A stretch of DNA of 64,000 nt from Paraburkholderia monticola (lineage in GTDB: Bacteria > Pseudomonadota > Gammaproteobacteria > Burkholderiales > Burkholderiaceae). The notes under the pieces are model-generated. The model did not search any database and was not told the origin of the DNA. It worked only from the letters and a program-made list of their open reading frames with translations. Within the stretch, counting starts at the first letter, position 1. Every line of letters begins with the position of its first letter. Made by a program: the position numbers and the translations under genes. Shown here piece after piece: positions 42,405-50,938 of the stretch. The stretch is from assembly GCF_001580545.1 (NCBI RefSeq), contig NZ_LRBG01000036.1, positions 140,599-204,598 on the forward strand. The letters run 5' to 3'.

Positions 42405-43277
42405 TCAGCAGATTGCCTGGTTGATGATGCCGTATTGCACGTAGTGCGCATCCTGGCCGCCGCCCGCGGGTTCTCCCGGCACGACGGGGCGGACCATCTT
42501 GATGACCGTGTCGACGCGCGGCAATCCCAACTGTTCCAGCCACTCGGTCAGACCGCTTTCGCCCGGTGTATCGATACGCACGAACACCCCTTCGTTCAGC
42601 GCCAGCCAGTGGCTGATCAGTGCCTTGGCGCGACTCGACTCTTCGGAGGCGGGCGCGACCACCGGACCGATCGCAAAGCCGCGTCCGAAGCGGCGGAACA
42701 GCGCGAAGCCGATCAGTTCGCCGTCGCGGTCGAGCGCGATGCCGTCGGCGGTGCCGAGCAGCGCGGGCAGCACTTCGCCCCGGTCCAGACCGCTCGCACG
42801 CGAGGCCAGTTCAATCAGGCGCACGGTATCGCTCGAGCCGAGCGGGCGCAAACGCTCACCCGGTGGCAGCGACACGAGCGGCGGCTGGAATGCCGCGCCC
42901 TGATGCTGGTCGAGCGTGCCGGCCGCGTGAAAGCCGAGCTTTTCATACAGCGGCTGACCCGCGAGCGTGGCGTGCAGAAAGGTGACGCGCCCGCCCAGTT
43001 CTTCGAGCACGAGCTCCATCAACCGTCTGCCGATGCCGCGCCCCTGGTGCGCCGGCGACACGATCACCATGCCGAGCGAGGCGCGCTCGGTGCCGTATTT
43101 CCAGCACAGGGCGGTGCCGATCAGGCCGCTCGCGTCTTCGGCTACGAAGCCGACGCCCAGCAGTGCGACGAACCTCCAGTCGTCCGCGCGATGCGGCCAT
43201 TTGAGTTCGACGGTCAACGCGTGCGCGGCAGCAATGTCGTCGAGGGTGAAGCGTCTGTAGGTAATCGGATCGGACAC
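42405..43277 (-). CDS. Double-domain GNAT acetyltransferase
   Basis: 290 residues. First GNAT domain about 5-130 with the acetyl-CoA loop VIVSPAHQGRGIGRRLMELVLEEL (about 70-92) and LYEKLGFHAAG; a second, weaker domain about 140-270 (GELIGFALFRRFGRGFAIGPVVA, then VFVRIDTPGESGLTEWLEQLGL). Substrate unknown; such tandem GNATs acetylate amines or amino acids. First gene of the GNAT-ghrA group that leads into the aminotransferase and lrp genes. Confidence 0.88.
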   Translation of the reverse strand: MSDPITYRRFTLDDIAAAHALTVELKWPHRADDWRFVALLGVGFVAEDASGLIGTALCWKYGTERASLGMVIVSPAHQGRGIGRRLMELVLEELGGRVTFLHATLAGQPLYEKLGFHAAGTLDQHQGAAFQPPLVSLPPGERLRPLGSSDTVRLIELASRASGLDRGEVLPALLGTADGIALDRDGELIGFALFRRFGRGFAIGPVVAPASEESSRAKALISHWLALNEGVFVRIDTPGESGLTEWLEQLGLPRVDTVIKMVRPVVPGEPAGGGQDAHYVQYGIINQAIC

Positions 43278-43344
43278 GCCGTGCTCCCTGGTTGACTGAA
43301 GGCTTACGCCGTCACTTTGTCATCCGGTGCGCGGCGTGACTAGG

Positions 43345-43360
43345 ACGATCTTTTTATCGT
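43345..43360. promoter_or_regulatory. A/T-centred dyad between GNAT and aldehyde dehydrogenase genes
   Basis: ACGAT-CTTTTT-ATCGT, perfect 5-base arms around an A/T centre, in the 278-base divergent region. The centre is about 75 bases before the GNAT start and 200 before the aldehyde dehydrogenase. It has the geometry of an Lrp-type site but a different arm sequence; tentative. Confidence 0.3.
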
Positions 43361-43555
43361 GCGCCCCGGAAAGGGCCGCATCGAAATTCGATGCAAAACG
43401 CGAGGTCTGGGCGCGCATTACAGGTGAGTTCTGCTGCGTGGCGATTTTTGTCGGCGACATATGCCAGGCCCGCGGCTCTACGATTTTGTCATGGCGGCGG
43501 CGTGCTCGAAACCCGCAGCACGGACCACTAGCCAGTCACACAGGAACCCTTTCTC

Positions 43556-45034
43556 ATGGACAGCTTCAATCCGGACGACGTCGCGATTCGCAGCGGCCAT
43601 TACATCGGCGGTGAATATGTGGAGGCGGGCGAGCGTCGCATCGCGGTGGCGCGGCCGTCGGACGGGGTGGTGTATGCGTCCATACCGCTCGCCGATGCCG
43701 CCGTGGTGGACCGCGCGGTCGAGAACGCCTGGCAGGCTTTCAAACACAGTGGCTGGGCATGCATGGCGCCGCGTGAACGCGCGAAGATTCTGCGCCGTTT
43801 TGCCGAGCTGGTCGAAGCCGACGCACCGACGCTCGGCCGGCTGGAAGCGCTCGGCTCGACGCGGCCGATTGCCCAGGCGATCGGCTGGGATGTGCCGTTC
43901 ACCGCCGAAGGCATTCGCTTCTACGCCGAGTTCGCCGACAAGCTGGGCGGCGATGTGGCGGCCACCGATCACGATCATCTCGGCATGACGATCGCCGAGC
44001 CCTACGGTGTGATCGGCGCGATCGCGCCATGGAATTTCCCGCTGGTCATGGCCTCCTGGAAGATCGCCCCGGCGCTGGCGGCGGGCAATGCGGTGGTGCT
44101 CAAACCATCGGAGATGACGCCGTTCTCGGTATTGCGGCTCGCCGAGCTGGCCGTGCGGGCGGGCGTGCCCGCGGGCATCTTCAACGTGGTCCAGGGCGAT
44201 GGCAGCGTGACCGGCGACGAGCTGGTGCGTCACCCGAAAATCAGCAAGGTCACGTTCACGGGCTCCACGCGGACCGGCGCGTCGATCATGGCCGCCTGCG
44301 CGAACAGCGGCACCAAGCCGGTCACGCTCGAACTGGGCGGCAAGAGCCCGCAAATCGTATTCGCCGACGCGCCGCGTCTGGACGACGTGGCGCGCCGCAT
44401 TGCGGGTGCGATCACGGGCAACGCGGGACAGGTGTGCGTGGCGGGCTCGCGTCTGCTGGTCGAGCGAAGCCTCGCCGAGCCGCTCGCCGAGCGCATCGGC
44501 AAGATCTTCGCCGAGTTGAAGCCCGGCGCAACCTGGGCCGCCGGCACCACGCTCTCGCCGATCATCTCGGCGCCGCAGGCGGCGCGCATCGAAAGCATCG
44601 TGGCACGCACGCTGGAGGCCGGCGCGACGCTGCGCCATGGCGGTGTCAGGGCGGACGGTGGCGCTGACGGCGCGTTCTATACCCCCACCTTGCTGACGGA
44701 CGTCACGGCCCACTCCGAAGCGGTGCGTGAAGAAGTCTTCGGTCCCGTGCTGACGCTGCAAACTTTCGACACCGAAGAAGAAGCGCTCGCGCTCGCGCAG
44801 CACCCCGAGTACGGACTCGCGGCCGGTGTCCATACCGCTGACCTGGGCCGGGCGCTGCGTTTCGTGCGTGGGCTCGAAGCGGGCACGGTGTGGGTCAACC
44901 GCTATGGCCGCACCTCGGACTTCATGATTCCCACGGGCGGCTACAAGCGCTCCGGCATCGGCAAGGACCTGGGCCGCCAGGCCTATGAGGCGAACCTGCG
45001 CTTCAAAAGCGTATTGATCGACCTGCGCGCCTGA
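43556..45034 (+). CDS. Aldehyde dehydrogenase (PuuC-like)
   Basis: 492 residues. PWNFPLVMASWKIAPALAAGNAVVLKPSEMTPFSVLRLAEL (about 160-200), FTGSTRTGASIM, catalytic Glu in TLELGGKSPQIVF (about 260) and catalytic Cys in GQVCVAGSRLLVE (about 295). The VVLKPSEMTPFSVLRLAEL style matches the gamma-glutamyl-semialdehyde/aminoaldehyde dehydrogenase group (PuuC, AldB). First gene of the long plus-strand operon with HAD, oxidase and ABC importer genes; it would oxidise the aldehyde made by one of the oxidases. Confidence 0.9.
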   Translation: MDSFNPDDVAIRSGHYIGGEYVEAGERRIAVARPSDGVVYASIPLADAAVVDRAVENAWQAFKHSGWACMAPRERAKILRRFAELVEADAPTLGRLEALGSTRPIAQAIGWDVPFTAEGIRFYAEFADKLGGDVAATDHDHLGMTIAEPYGVIGAIAPWNFPLVMASWKIAPALAAGNAVVLKPSEMTPFSVLRLAELAVRAGVPAGIFNVVQGDGSVTGDELVRHPKISKVTFTGSTRTGASIMAACANSGTKPVTLELGGKSPQIVFADAPRLDDVARRIAGAITGNAGQVCVAGSRLLVERSLAEPLAERIGKIFAELKPGATWAAGTTLSPIISAPQAARIESIVARTLEAGATLRHGGVRADGGADGAFYTPTLLTDVTAHSEAVREEVFGPVLTLQTFDTEEEALALAQHPEYGLAAGVHTADLGRALRFVRGLEAGTVWVNRYGRTSDFMIPTGGYKRSGIGKDLGRQAYEANLRFKSVLIDLRA

Positions 45035-45255
45035 CCGTATGCCGGCCGCAAACGCATAGCAGACAAGGCTTTCAGCCCGATCGCCGCATTCTGTGCTGTC
45101 AAGCGCCTCAAAAACGCATGGTTTGTGTCACCAGCAGCGCCGTAATCAGGAACATCTATGTTTTTGCGCTGATTAAATCTCTTACAGGAATGAGCCTTTC
45201 CTGTTTTCGCCAATGAGCTCCGGCTGCGAGCTCACCACCACGATAGGACTGCACC

Positions 45256-45924
45256 ATGATCGAGTTCGAACCGAAATACATCACCTTCGATTGCTACGGC
45301 ACGCTGATCAAGTTTCACATGGCCGACATGACACGCGAACAGTACGGCCACCTGCTGAACGGCGAAGACATGGAGAAGCTCATTGCGTTTTACTCGGGTT
45401 ATCGCCGCGACGAAGTGCTCGGCGCCTGGAAGCCGTATCGCGACGTGGTGGTCAACGCGCTGCGCCGCGCCTGCAAGCGCATGAACGTCGAATTCAACGA
45501 GGCGGGTGCCCAGAGCATCTATGAAGCGGTGCCGACCTGGGGGCCGCACCCGGACGTGCCGGAAGGTCTGTCGCGTCTCGCGAAAAAGTACAAGCTGGTG
45601 ATCCTGTCGAATGCCTCGAACGACCAGATTCAGCGCAACGTCGACAAGCTCGGCGCACCGTTCCATGCGGTTTTCACCGCCCAGCAGGCGCAGTCGTACA
45701 AGCCGCGCATGCAAGGCTTCGAATACATGTTCGACCAGTTGAACTGCAACCCGGAAGACGTGCTGCACGTTTCGTCGAGCTTGCGTTACGACCTGATGAC
45801 CGCGCACGACCTGGGCATCAAGCACAAGGCTTTCGTCAAGCGGGGCCACGAACCCTCCACACCGTATTACCAGTACCACGAGGTCGACGACATTCCGCAT
45901 CTGGCTTCGGAACTCGGTTTGTAA
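45256..45924 (+). CDS. HAD hydrolase, type II 2-haloacid dehalogenase-like
   Basis: 222 residues. Motif I FDCYGTLIKF (nucleophile Asp, about 11), motif II LSNAS (about 116), Lys in SYKPRMQGFEYMF (about 150) and motif III VSSSLRYDLMTAHDLGIKH (about 172). The arrangement is that of L-2-haloacid dehalogenases, but the residues after FDCYGTL and the NAS and SSS triplets differ from well-studied dehalogenases (FDAYGTLFD, LSNG, SSN). A hydrolase for another substrate in this pathway is likely. It lies between the aldehyde dehydrogenase and an amine oxidase gene. Confidence 0.82.
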   Translation: MIEFEPKYITFDCYGTLIKFHMADMTREQYGHLLNGEDMEKLIAFYSGYRRDEVLGAWKPYRDVVVNALRRACKRMNVEFNEAGAQSIYEAVPTWGPHPDVPEGLSRLAKKYKLVILSNASNDQIQRNVDKLGAPFHAVFTAQQAQSYKPRMQGFEYMFDQLNCNPEDVLHVSSSLRYDLMTAHDLGIKHKAFVKRGHEPSTPYYQYHEVDDIPHLASELGL

Positions 45925-45991
45925 GCGCCGCTCTTTTACGCGCAAGGATTGCCCGTCGCCTCGCTCATTGCCTATCACAAGGACTGACCGG

Positions 45992-47266
45992 ATGAAGCTC
46001 GATTCCTACTGGCTCGACACGGCGCCGTCCCTGCTTTCGGCGTGCGAGGGTCCGGTCGACAGTCAGGCCGATGTGGTGGTGATCGGCGGCGGCTTCACCG
46101 GACTTTCGGCTGCGCACGCGTTGGGCAAGCGCGGGGCGACGGTGACCGTGCTCGACGCGGGCCGCATCGGCGGCGGTGCGTCCGGGCGCAACGGTGGGCA
46201 GGTCAATACCGGGGTCGCGCAGGACTTCGTCGCGCTGGTCGCGCAGCTCGGCGTGGAGCGTGCGAGTGCCTGCTACCGCGCGTTTTCGGATGCCGTCGAC
46301 ACAGTCGAGCGGCTGATTCGCGAGGAAAGCATCGATTGCAATTACATCGCGACCGGTAAGCTCAAGCTGGCGTCCAAGCCGCATCACCTCGCGCATCTGG
46401 AGAAGACGGCGGAGTTGATTCGCCGTGAAGTCGATACGGACATCGAACTGATCGACCGCAGCCGTATCCGCAGCGAAATCCAGTCCGACAGTTTTTTCGG
46501 TGGACTGTTGCAACGGCACGGTGGCCAGATGCATATGGGCAAGTTCGCGGTCGGTCTCGCCGAGGCCGCCGTGCGGCGAGGCGCGAAGCTGTACGAGAAC
46601 GCTGCGGTTACCGCGATCGTGAAGGACGGCGGCGACTTTCGCATCACCACGGCGCGCGGCGAAGTGCGCGCGAAGCAGGTGCTGATCGCGACCGGTCCGT
46701 CGCGGCAGGGTCCGTTCGGCTGGTATCGGCGGCGTCTCGCACCGGTCGGCTCATTCATCGTCGTGACGGAGCCCGTGTCGCCGGATCTGCTGGCGCAAGT
46801 GTTCCCGAACCGGCGCGCGTACACCACCACGCGTTTGATGCACAACTACTTCCGCGTGACGCCCGATTCGCGTTTGCTGTTCGGCGGCCGCGCGCGCTTC
46901 ACGGCGTCCGAACAGCCGTCCGATGCGAAGAGCGGACGCATCCTGCAACAAGGCCTCGCCACGATGTTCCCGATGCTTGCGAGCGCGCGCATCGACTACT
47001 GCTGGGGCGGTCTGGTGGACATGAGCGCCGACCGTCTGCCGCACGCCGGCCAGCACGACGGCATCTATTTCTCGATGGGCTACAGCGGCCACGGCACGCA
47101 GATGTCGACGCACATGGGCCAGGTGATGGCCGACGTGATGGACGGCCACGACGACCAGAATCCGTGGCGCGAGTCCGAATGGCCCGCAATTCCCGGCCAC
47201 ACCGGCAAACCCTGGTTCCTGCCGCTCGTGGGGACGTACTACCGCATCAAAGACATTTTCTATTGA
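45992..47266 (+). CDS. FAD-dependent amine/amino acid oxidase (DAO family, PuuB/OrdL-like)
   Basis: 424 residues from the ATG after AAGGACTGACCGG. FAD motif VVVIGGGFTGLSAAHALGKRGATVTVLDAGRIGGGASGRNGGQVNTG (about 28-75) is the PuuB/OrdL signature, and YTTTRLMHNYFRVTPDSRLLFGGRARF with GYSGHGTQMSTHMGQVMADV completes the DAO fold. PuuB oxidises gamma-glutamylputrescine; OrdL types act on other amines. It is in the same operon as the PuuC-like dehydrogenase and an ABC importer. No glutamylpolyamine synthetase (puuA) is present, so the substrate is not assigned. Confidence 0.9.
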   Translation: MKLDSYWLDTAPSLLSACEGPVDSQADVVVIGGGFTGLSAAHALGKRGATVTVLDAGRIGGGASGRNGGQVNTGVAQDFVALVAQLGVERASACYRAFSDAVDTVERLIREESIDCNYIATGKLKLASKPHHLAHLEKTAELIRREVDTDIELIDRSRIRSEIQSDSFFGGLLQRHGGQMHMGKFAVGLAEAAVRRGAKLYENAAVTAIVKDGGDFRITTARGEVRAKQVLIATGPSRQGPFGWYRRRLAPVGSFIVVTEPVSPDLLAQVFPNRRAYTTTRLMHNYFRVTPDSRLLFGGRARFTASEQPSDAKSGRILQQGLATMFPMLASARIDYCWGGLVDMSADRLPHAGQHDGIYFSMGYSGHGTQMSTHMGQVMADVMDGHDDQNPWRESEWPAIPGHTGKPWFLPLVGTYYRIKDIFY

Positions 47267-47357
47267 TCGTTCGTTGTTCGATGTTGTTCGATTAGGCAGT
47301 CAAAACCACGCAGCCACCCCTGCTCAACCTCATTGCTGACCCCCGCGGAGAAGTTCG

Positions 47358-48974
47358 ATGATTAAGGAAAACTCGCAGCATGGCGCTCTAGAACTCGGCA
47401 CCGGGTTGGAGCGCTTGACGGCCAGAGGCGCCTCGCGGCGCGACGTGCTGCGCGCGATGGCCGCGGCCGGCATGATGTCCGTCACCGGCGCTGGTTTGCT
47501 GAGCGCGAGCGGTGCTGCCCTGGCTCAGGCCAAACCGAAGCAGGGCGGCAAGATCCGCGTGGCGACGCAGTCCGCCTCCGCGGCGGATACGCTCGATCCC
47601 GCCAAGGGCGCGCTCAGTACCGATTACGTTCGCGGCTTCCTGTTTTACAACTGCCTGACCGAACTCGACTCGCACCTCGGCGCGAAGATGTCACTGGCGA
47701 CGTCGCTCGATACGAAAGACGCCACGGTGTGGGTCGTCAAGTTGCGCAACGGCGTGCAGTTCCACGACGGCAAGGCGCTCGCGCCGGCCGACGTGGTGTA
47801 CTCGATCATGCGCCACAAGGATCCGGCTACCGCTTCGAAAGCCAAGACGCTGGCCGACCAGATCAAGGAAGTGAAGGCCACCGGCCCGAATGAAGTGACT
47901 ATCACGCTGGAAGGTCCAAACGCCGATCTGCCGGTGATTCTTGCCACCTCGCATTTTCAGATCATCAAGGACGGCACCAAGGACTTCAAAACGGCGATCG
48001 GCACCGGCCCGTTCAAGGTCAAGGAATTCTCGCCGGGCGTGCGCACTGTCGGCGTGAAAAACGAGAAGTACTGGAAGCCGGGCATGCCGCATCTCGACGA
48101 GGTCGAACTGATCGGCATTGGCGACGAATCGGCGCGCGTGAACGCGCTGCTTTCGGGCGACGTGCAACTGATCAACGCGCTGACCCCGCGTTCGACCACG
48201 CAGATCAAGAGTGCGGGTGGTTTCTCGGTGCTGGAGACGAAGACCGGTTTGTACACCGACCTGATCGTGCGCGACGAAGGCGGCATTACCGGCAACGACG
48301 ATTTTCGTCGGGGCATGATGTATCTGCAGGACCGCGAGCAGATGCGCCGGGCGATCTTCCAGGGTTACGGGACGATCGGCAACGACCAGCCGATTGATCC
48401 GACCAATAAGTATTACCTGGCTGGCTTGCCGCAACGTGCATTCGATCCGGACAAGGCGAAGTTCTATTTCCAGAAGGCCAAGGTCGGCAGCGCGCCGATC
48501 CAGATTTTCGCTTCGCCGGCCGCGGATGGGTCGGTTGAAATGGCGATGTTCCTTCAGCAGGTCGCGCCGCAAGCCGGCCTGAATCTGCAGGTGACGCGCG
48601 TGCCCGCCGACGGCTACTGGTCGAACCACTGGATGAAGCATCCGCTCGGCTTCGGCAACGTCAACGCGCGTCCGAGTGCGGATGTGATTTTCACGCAGTT
48701 CTTCAAGTCGGACGCGCCGTGGAACGAAGCGAACTGGAAAAGCCCGAAGTTCGATCAGATGCTGCTGGCCGCGCGCGGGGAACCGGACGACGCCAAACGT
48801 AAGAAGATCTATGGCGATATGCAGGTGCTGGTGCATGAAAACGGCGGCATCGGCATTCCGCTGTTTCAGAGTTCACTCGATGCGTATACGAACAAGCTCA
48901 AGGGCCTCGGCTCGATTCCGCTCGCCGGGCTGATGGGCTTCATGTTCGCGGAAAACGTCTGGCTTGAAACCTGA
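47358..48974 (+). CDS. ABC transporter substrate-binding protein, family 5 (peptide/opine type)
   Basis: 538 residues. A Tat-like signal (SRRDVLRAMAAAGMMSVTGAG, cut after about residue 55, ALAQ) precedes a DppA/OppA-type fold: GGKIRVATQSASAADTLDPAKGALSTDYVRGFLFYNCLTELD, then the FHDGKALAPADVVYSI motif (about 133). It captures an organic solute in the periplasm for the two permeases that follow. The DppA-like family also carries opines, polyols and amino acid conjugates, so the ligand is unknown. Gene order SBP, permease, permease, ATPase is complete. Confidence 0.93.
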   Translation: MIKENSQHGALELGTGLERLTARGASRRDVLRAMAAAGMMSVTGAGLLSASGAALAQAKPKQGGKIRVATQSASAADTLDPAKGALSTDYVRGFLFYNCLTELDSHLGAKMSLATSLDTKDATVWVVKLRNGVQFHDGKALAPADVVYSIMRHKDPATASKAKTLADQIKEVKATGPNEVTITLEGPNADLPVILATSHFQIIKDGTKDFKTAIGTGPFKVKEFSPGVRTVGVKNEKYWKPGMPHLDEVELIGIGDESARVNALLSGDVQLINALTPRSTTQIKSAGGFSVLETKTGLYTDLIVRDEGGITGNDDFRRGMMYLQDREQMRRAIFQGYGTIGNDQPIDPTNKYYLAGLPQRAFDPDKAKFYFQKAKVGSAPIQIFASPAADGSVEMAMFLQQVAPQAGLNLQVTRVPADGYWSNHWMKHPLGFGNVNARPSADVIFTQFFKSDAPWNEANWKSPKFDQMLLAARGEPDDAKRKKIYGDMQVLVHENGGIGIPLFQSSLDAYTNKLKGLGSIPLAGLMGFMFAENVWLET

Positions 48975-49037
48975 GTTGGGTTGGTGCGGCGCTGGTCGAC
49001 GGGTTGGAATGGCATCAGACTACGGAGGTGGCTCGTG

Positions 49038-49991
49038 ATGAAAGCACATGCGCAACGTCTCATCGTCGCGCGACTCGGCCTTGCGCTGCTCACCCTGCTG
49101 CTCGTGTCGGCCGTGGTGTTCGCCATCACCGGGCTGCTTCCCGGCGACGCGGCCCAGCAGGCGCTCGGCCAGGCGGCGACCCCCGAAGCCGTGGCCGCCT
49201 TGCGGCATCAGTTCGGCCTCGACCAGCCCGCGCTGCAACGCTATGTCGTGTGGCTCCTTCATGTGCTCAGCGGCAACTTCGGCACCTCACTGTCGAACAA
49301 TCTGCCCGTCAGCCAACTGATCGCGACGCGCCTGCCGAACTCGCTGGTGCTGGCCGGTCTCACGGCGCTGGTCTCGGTGCCGGTAGCGCTGACGATCGGT
49401 ATTTCGTCGGCGATGTTTCGCGGCTCGCTGCTCGACCGCGCACTGAACGTGCTGACGCTTTCCACCGTGGCCGTGCCGGAATTCCTGATCGCGACGATCG
49501 CCGTGCTGATCTTCGCCGTCAAGCTGCGCTGGCTGCCGGCGCTCTCCTATCTCTCCGAAGTCAATTCATTCGGAGCGCTGCTGCGCATCTACGCGATGCC
49601 GGTGATGACGCTGTGCTGCGTGCTCGTCGCGCAGATGGCGCGCATGACGCGCGCCGCGGTGCTCGACCAACTCAATGCGTCGTACGTGGAAATGGCCTTG
49701 CTCAAGGGCGCCTCGCCGGTGCGCGTGGTGTGGCGGCATGTGTTGCCGAACACCATCGGCCCGATTGCCAACGCCGTGGCACTGAGCCTGTCGTATCTGT
49801 TCGGCGGCGTGGTGATCGTCGAGTCGATCTTCAACTATCCCGGCCTCGCGAGTCTGATGGTGGACGCGGTGACCAACCGCGACATGCCGCTCGTGCAGGG
49901 CTGCGTGATGGTGTTCTGCGCCGCGTATCTCGCGCTTGTGCTGATCGCCGATCTGTGCCAAATCCTCTCCAACCCGAGGCTGCGTCGATGA
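49038..49991 (+). CDS. ABC transporter permease (DppB-like)
   Basis: 317 residues, start after GGAGGTGG. Six predicted membrane helices, e.g. LGLALLTLLLVSAVVFAITG (about 12-31) and LVLAGLTALVSVPVALTIGI. The EAA loop with the conserved Gly (about 215; VEMALLKGASPVRVVWRHVLPNTIGPI) couples to the ATPase. The FGLDQPALQRYVVWL and FGTSLSNNLPVSQLI pattern is that of DppB. Overlaps the next permease by four bases (ATGA). Confidence 0.94.
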   Translation: MKAHAQRLIVARLGLALLTLLLVSAVVFAITGLLPGDAAQQALGQAATPEAVAALRHQFGLDQPALQRYVVWLLHVLSGNFGTSLSNNLPVSQLIATRLPNSLVLAGLTALVSVPVALTIGISSAMFRGSLLDRALNVLTLSTVAVPEFLIATIAVLIFAVKLRWLPALSYLSEVNSFGALLRIYAMPVMTLCCVLVAQMARMTRAAVLDQLNASYVEMALLKGASPVRVVWRHVLPNTIGPIANAVALSLSYLFGGVVIVESIFNYPGLASLMVDAVTNRDMPLVQGCVMVFCAAYLALVLIADLCQILSNPRLRR

Positions 49992-50938
49992 TGAGCCAAT
50001 CTACCAACCCCCACCACGTTCCTCACGCCACCACGGAGCTATACGACGTGCGGCGTGACGAGGTGGTCGTCGAGCCCGCGCCGGTGGAAGCGGCAGCGCC
50101 GAAACACGGCCTGCTCAAACGCCTCGTGCACCGCTTCTCCGTGCTCGGCCTGATCGGCCTGCTGATGGTGTCGTTCTGGCTGCTGGTCGCGTTCATCGGC
50201 CCGCTGGTCGCGCCGTATAAGGGCGGCACGCTGACCTCGACAGAAATCTTCGGCCGCTACAGCGCGGCCTATCCGCTCGGCACCGACTATCTCGGCCGCG
50301 ACATGCTGAGCCGCATTCTCTATGGCGCGCGCTACACGGTCGGGCTCGCGCTCGCCGCGGCGGTGCTCGCCAGCGTGATCGGCACGTTCTTCGGCCTGCT
50401 CGCGGCGGTGTCGGGCCGTTGGGTCGATGAAATCCTGAGCCGTCTGTTCGACGCGCTCATTTCGATCCCGAGCAAAGTATTCGCGCTCGTCGTGATCGCC
50501 GCATTTGGCTCGTCGATTCCGATGCTGACGATGGTCGCCGCAGTGGCCTACATCCCCGGCGCGTTTCGCATTTCGCGCTCGCTCGCGGTGAACCTGATGG
50601 GCCTCGAATACGTGCAGGTGGCGAGGGCGCGCGGCGAAGGCATCTTCTATATCGCGCGGGTCGAAGTGCTGCCCAACATGATTCATCCGATGCTCGCCGA
50701 TTTCGGCCTGCGCTTCGTGTTCATCGTGCTGCTGCTGAGCGGGCTGAGCTTCCTCGGTCTCGGCGTGCAGCCGCCGAACGCCGACTGGGGTTCGCTCGTG
50801 CGCGAGAACATCGGTGGTCTGTCGGAAGGCGCGCCCGCCGTATTGATGCCGGCCGTCGCGATCGCGACGCTGACCATCGGGATGAATCTGCTGATCGACA
50901 ATCTGCGGCGTCGCAGCCGTGGCCACGGAGGTGCGTGA
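49988..50938 (+). CDS. ABC transporter permease (DppC-like)
   Basis: 316 residues. An N-terminal cytoplasmic tail of 40 residues, then FSVLGLIGLLMVSFWLLVAFIGPLVAPY, the DppC signature YPLGTDYLGRDMLSRILYGARYTVGLAL (about 93-120) and the EAA-type loop YVQVARARGEGIFYIARVEVLPNMIHPML (about 210-238). Start chosen for the ATGA overlap with DppB-like. Its stop overlaps the ATPase start by one base. Confidence 0.94.
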   Translation: MMSQSTNPHHVPHATTELYDVRRDEVVVEPAPVEAAAPKHGLLKRLVHRFSVLGLIGLLMVSFWLLVAFIGPLVAPYKGGTLTSTEIFGRYSAAYPLGTDYLGRDMLSRILYGARYTVGLALAAAVLASVIGTFFGLLAAVSGRWVDEILSRLFDALISIPSKVFALVVIAAFGSSIPMLTMVAAVAYIPGAFRISRSLAVNLMGLEYVQVARARGEGIFYIARVEVLPNMIHPMLADFGLRFVFIVLLLSGLSFLGLGVQPPNADWGSLVRENIGGLSEGAPAVLMPAVAIATLTIGMNLLIDNLRRRSRGHGGA

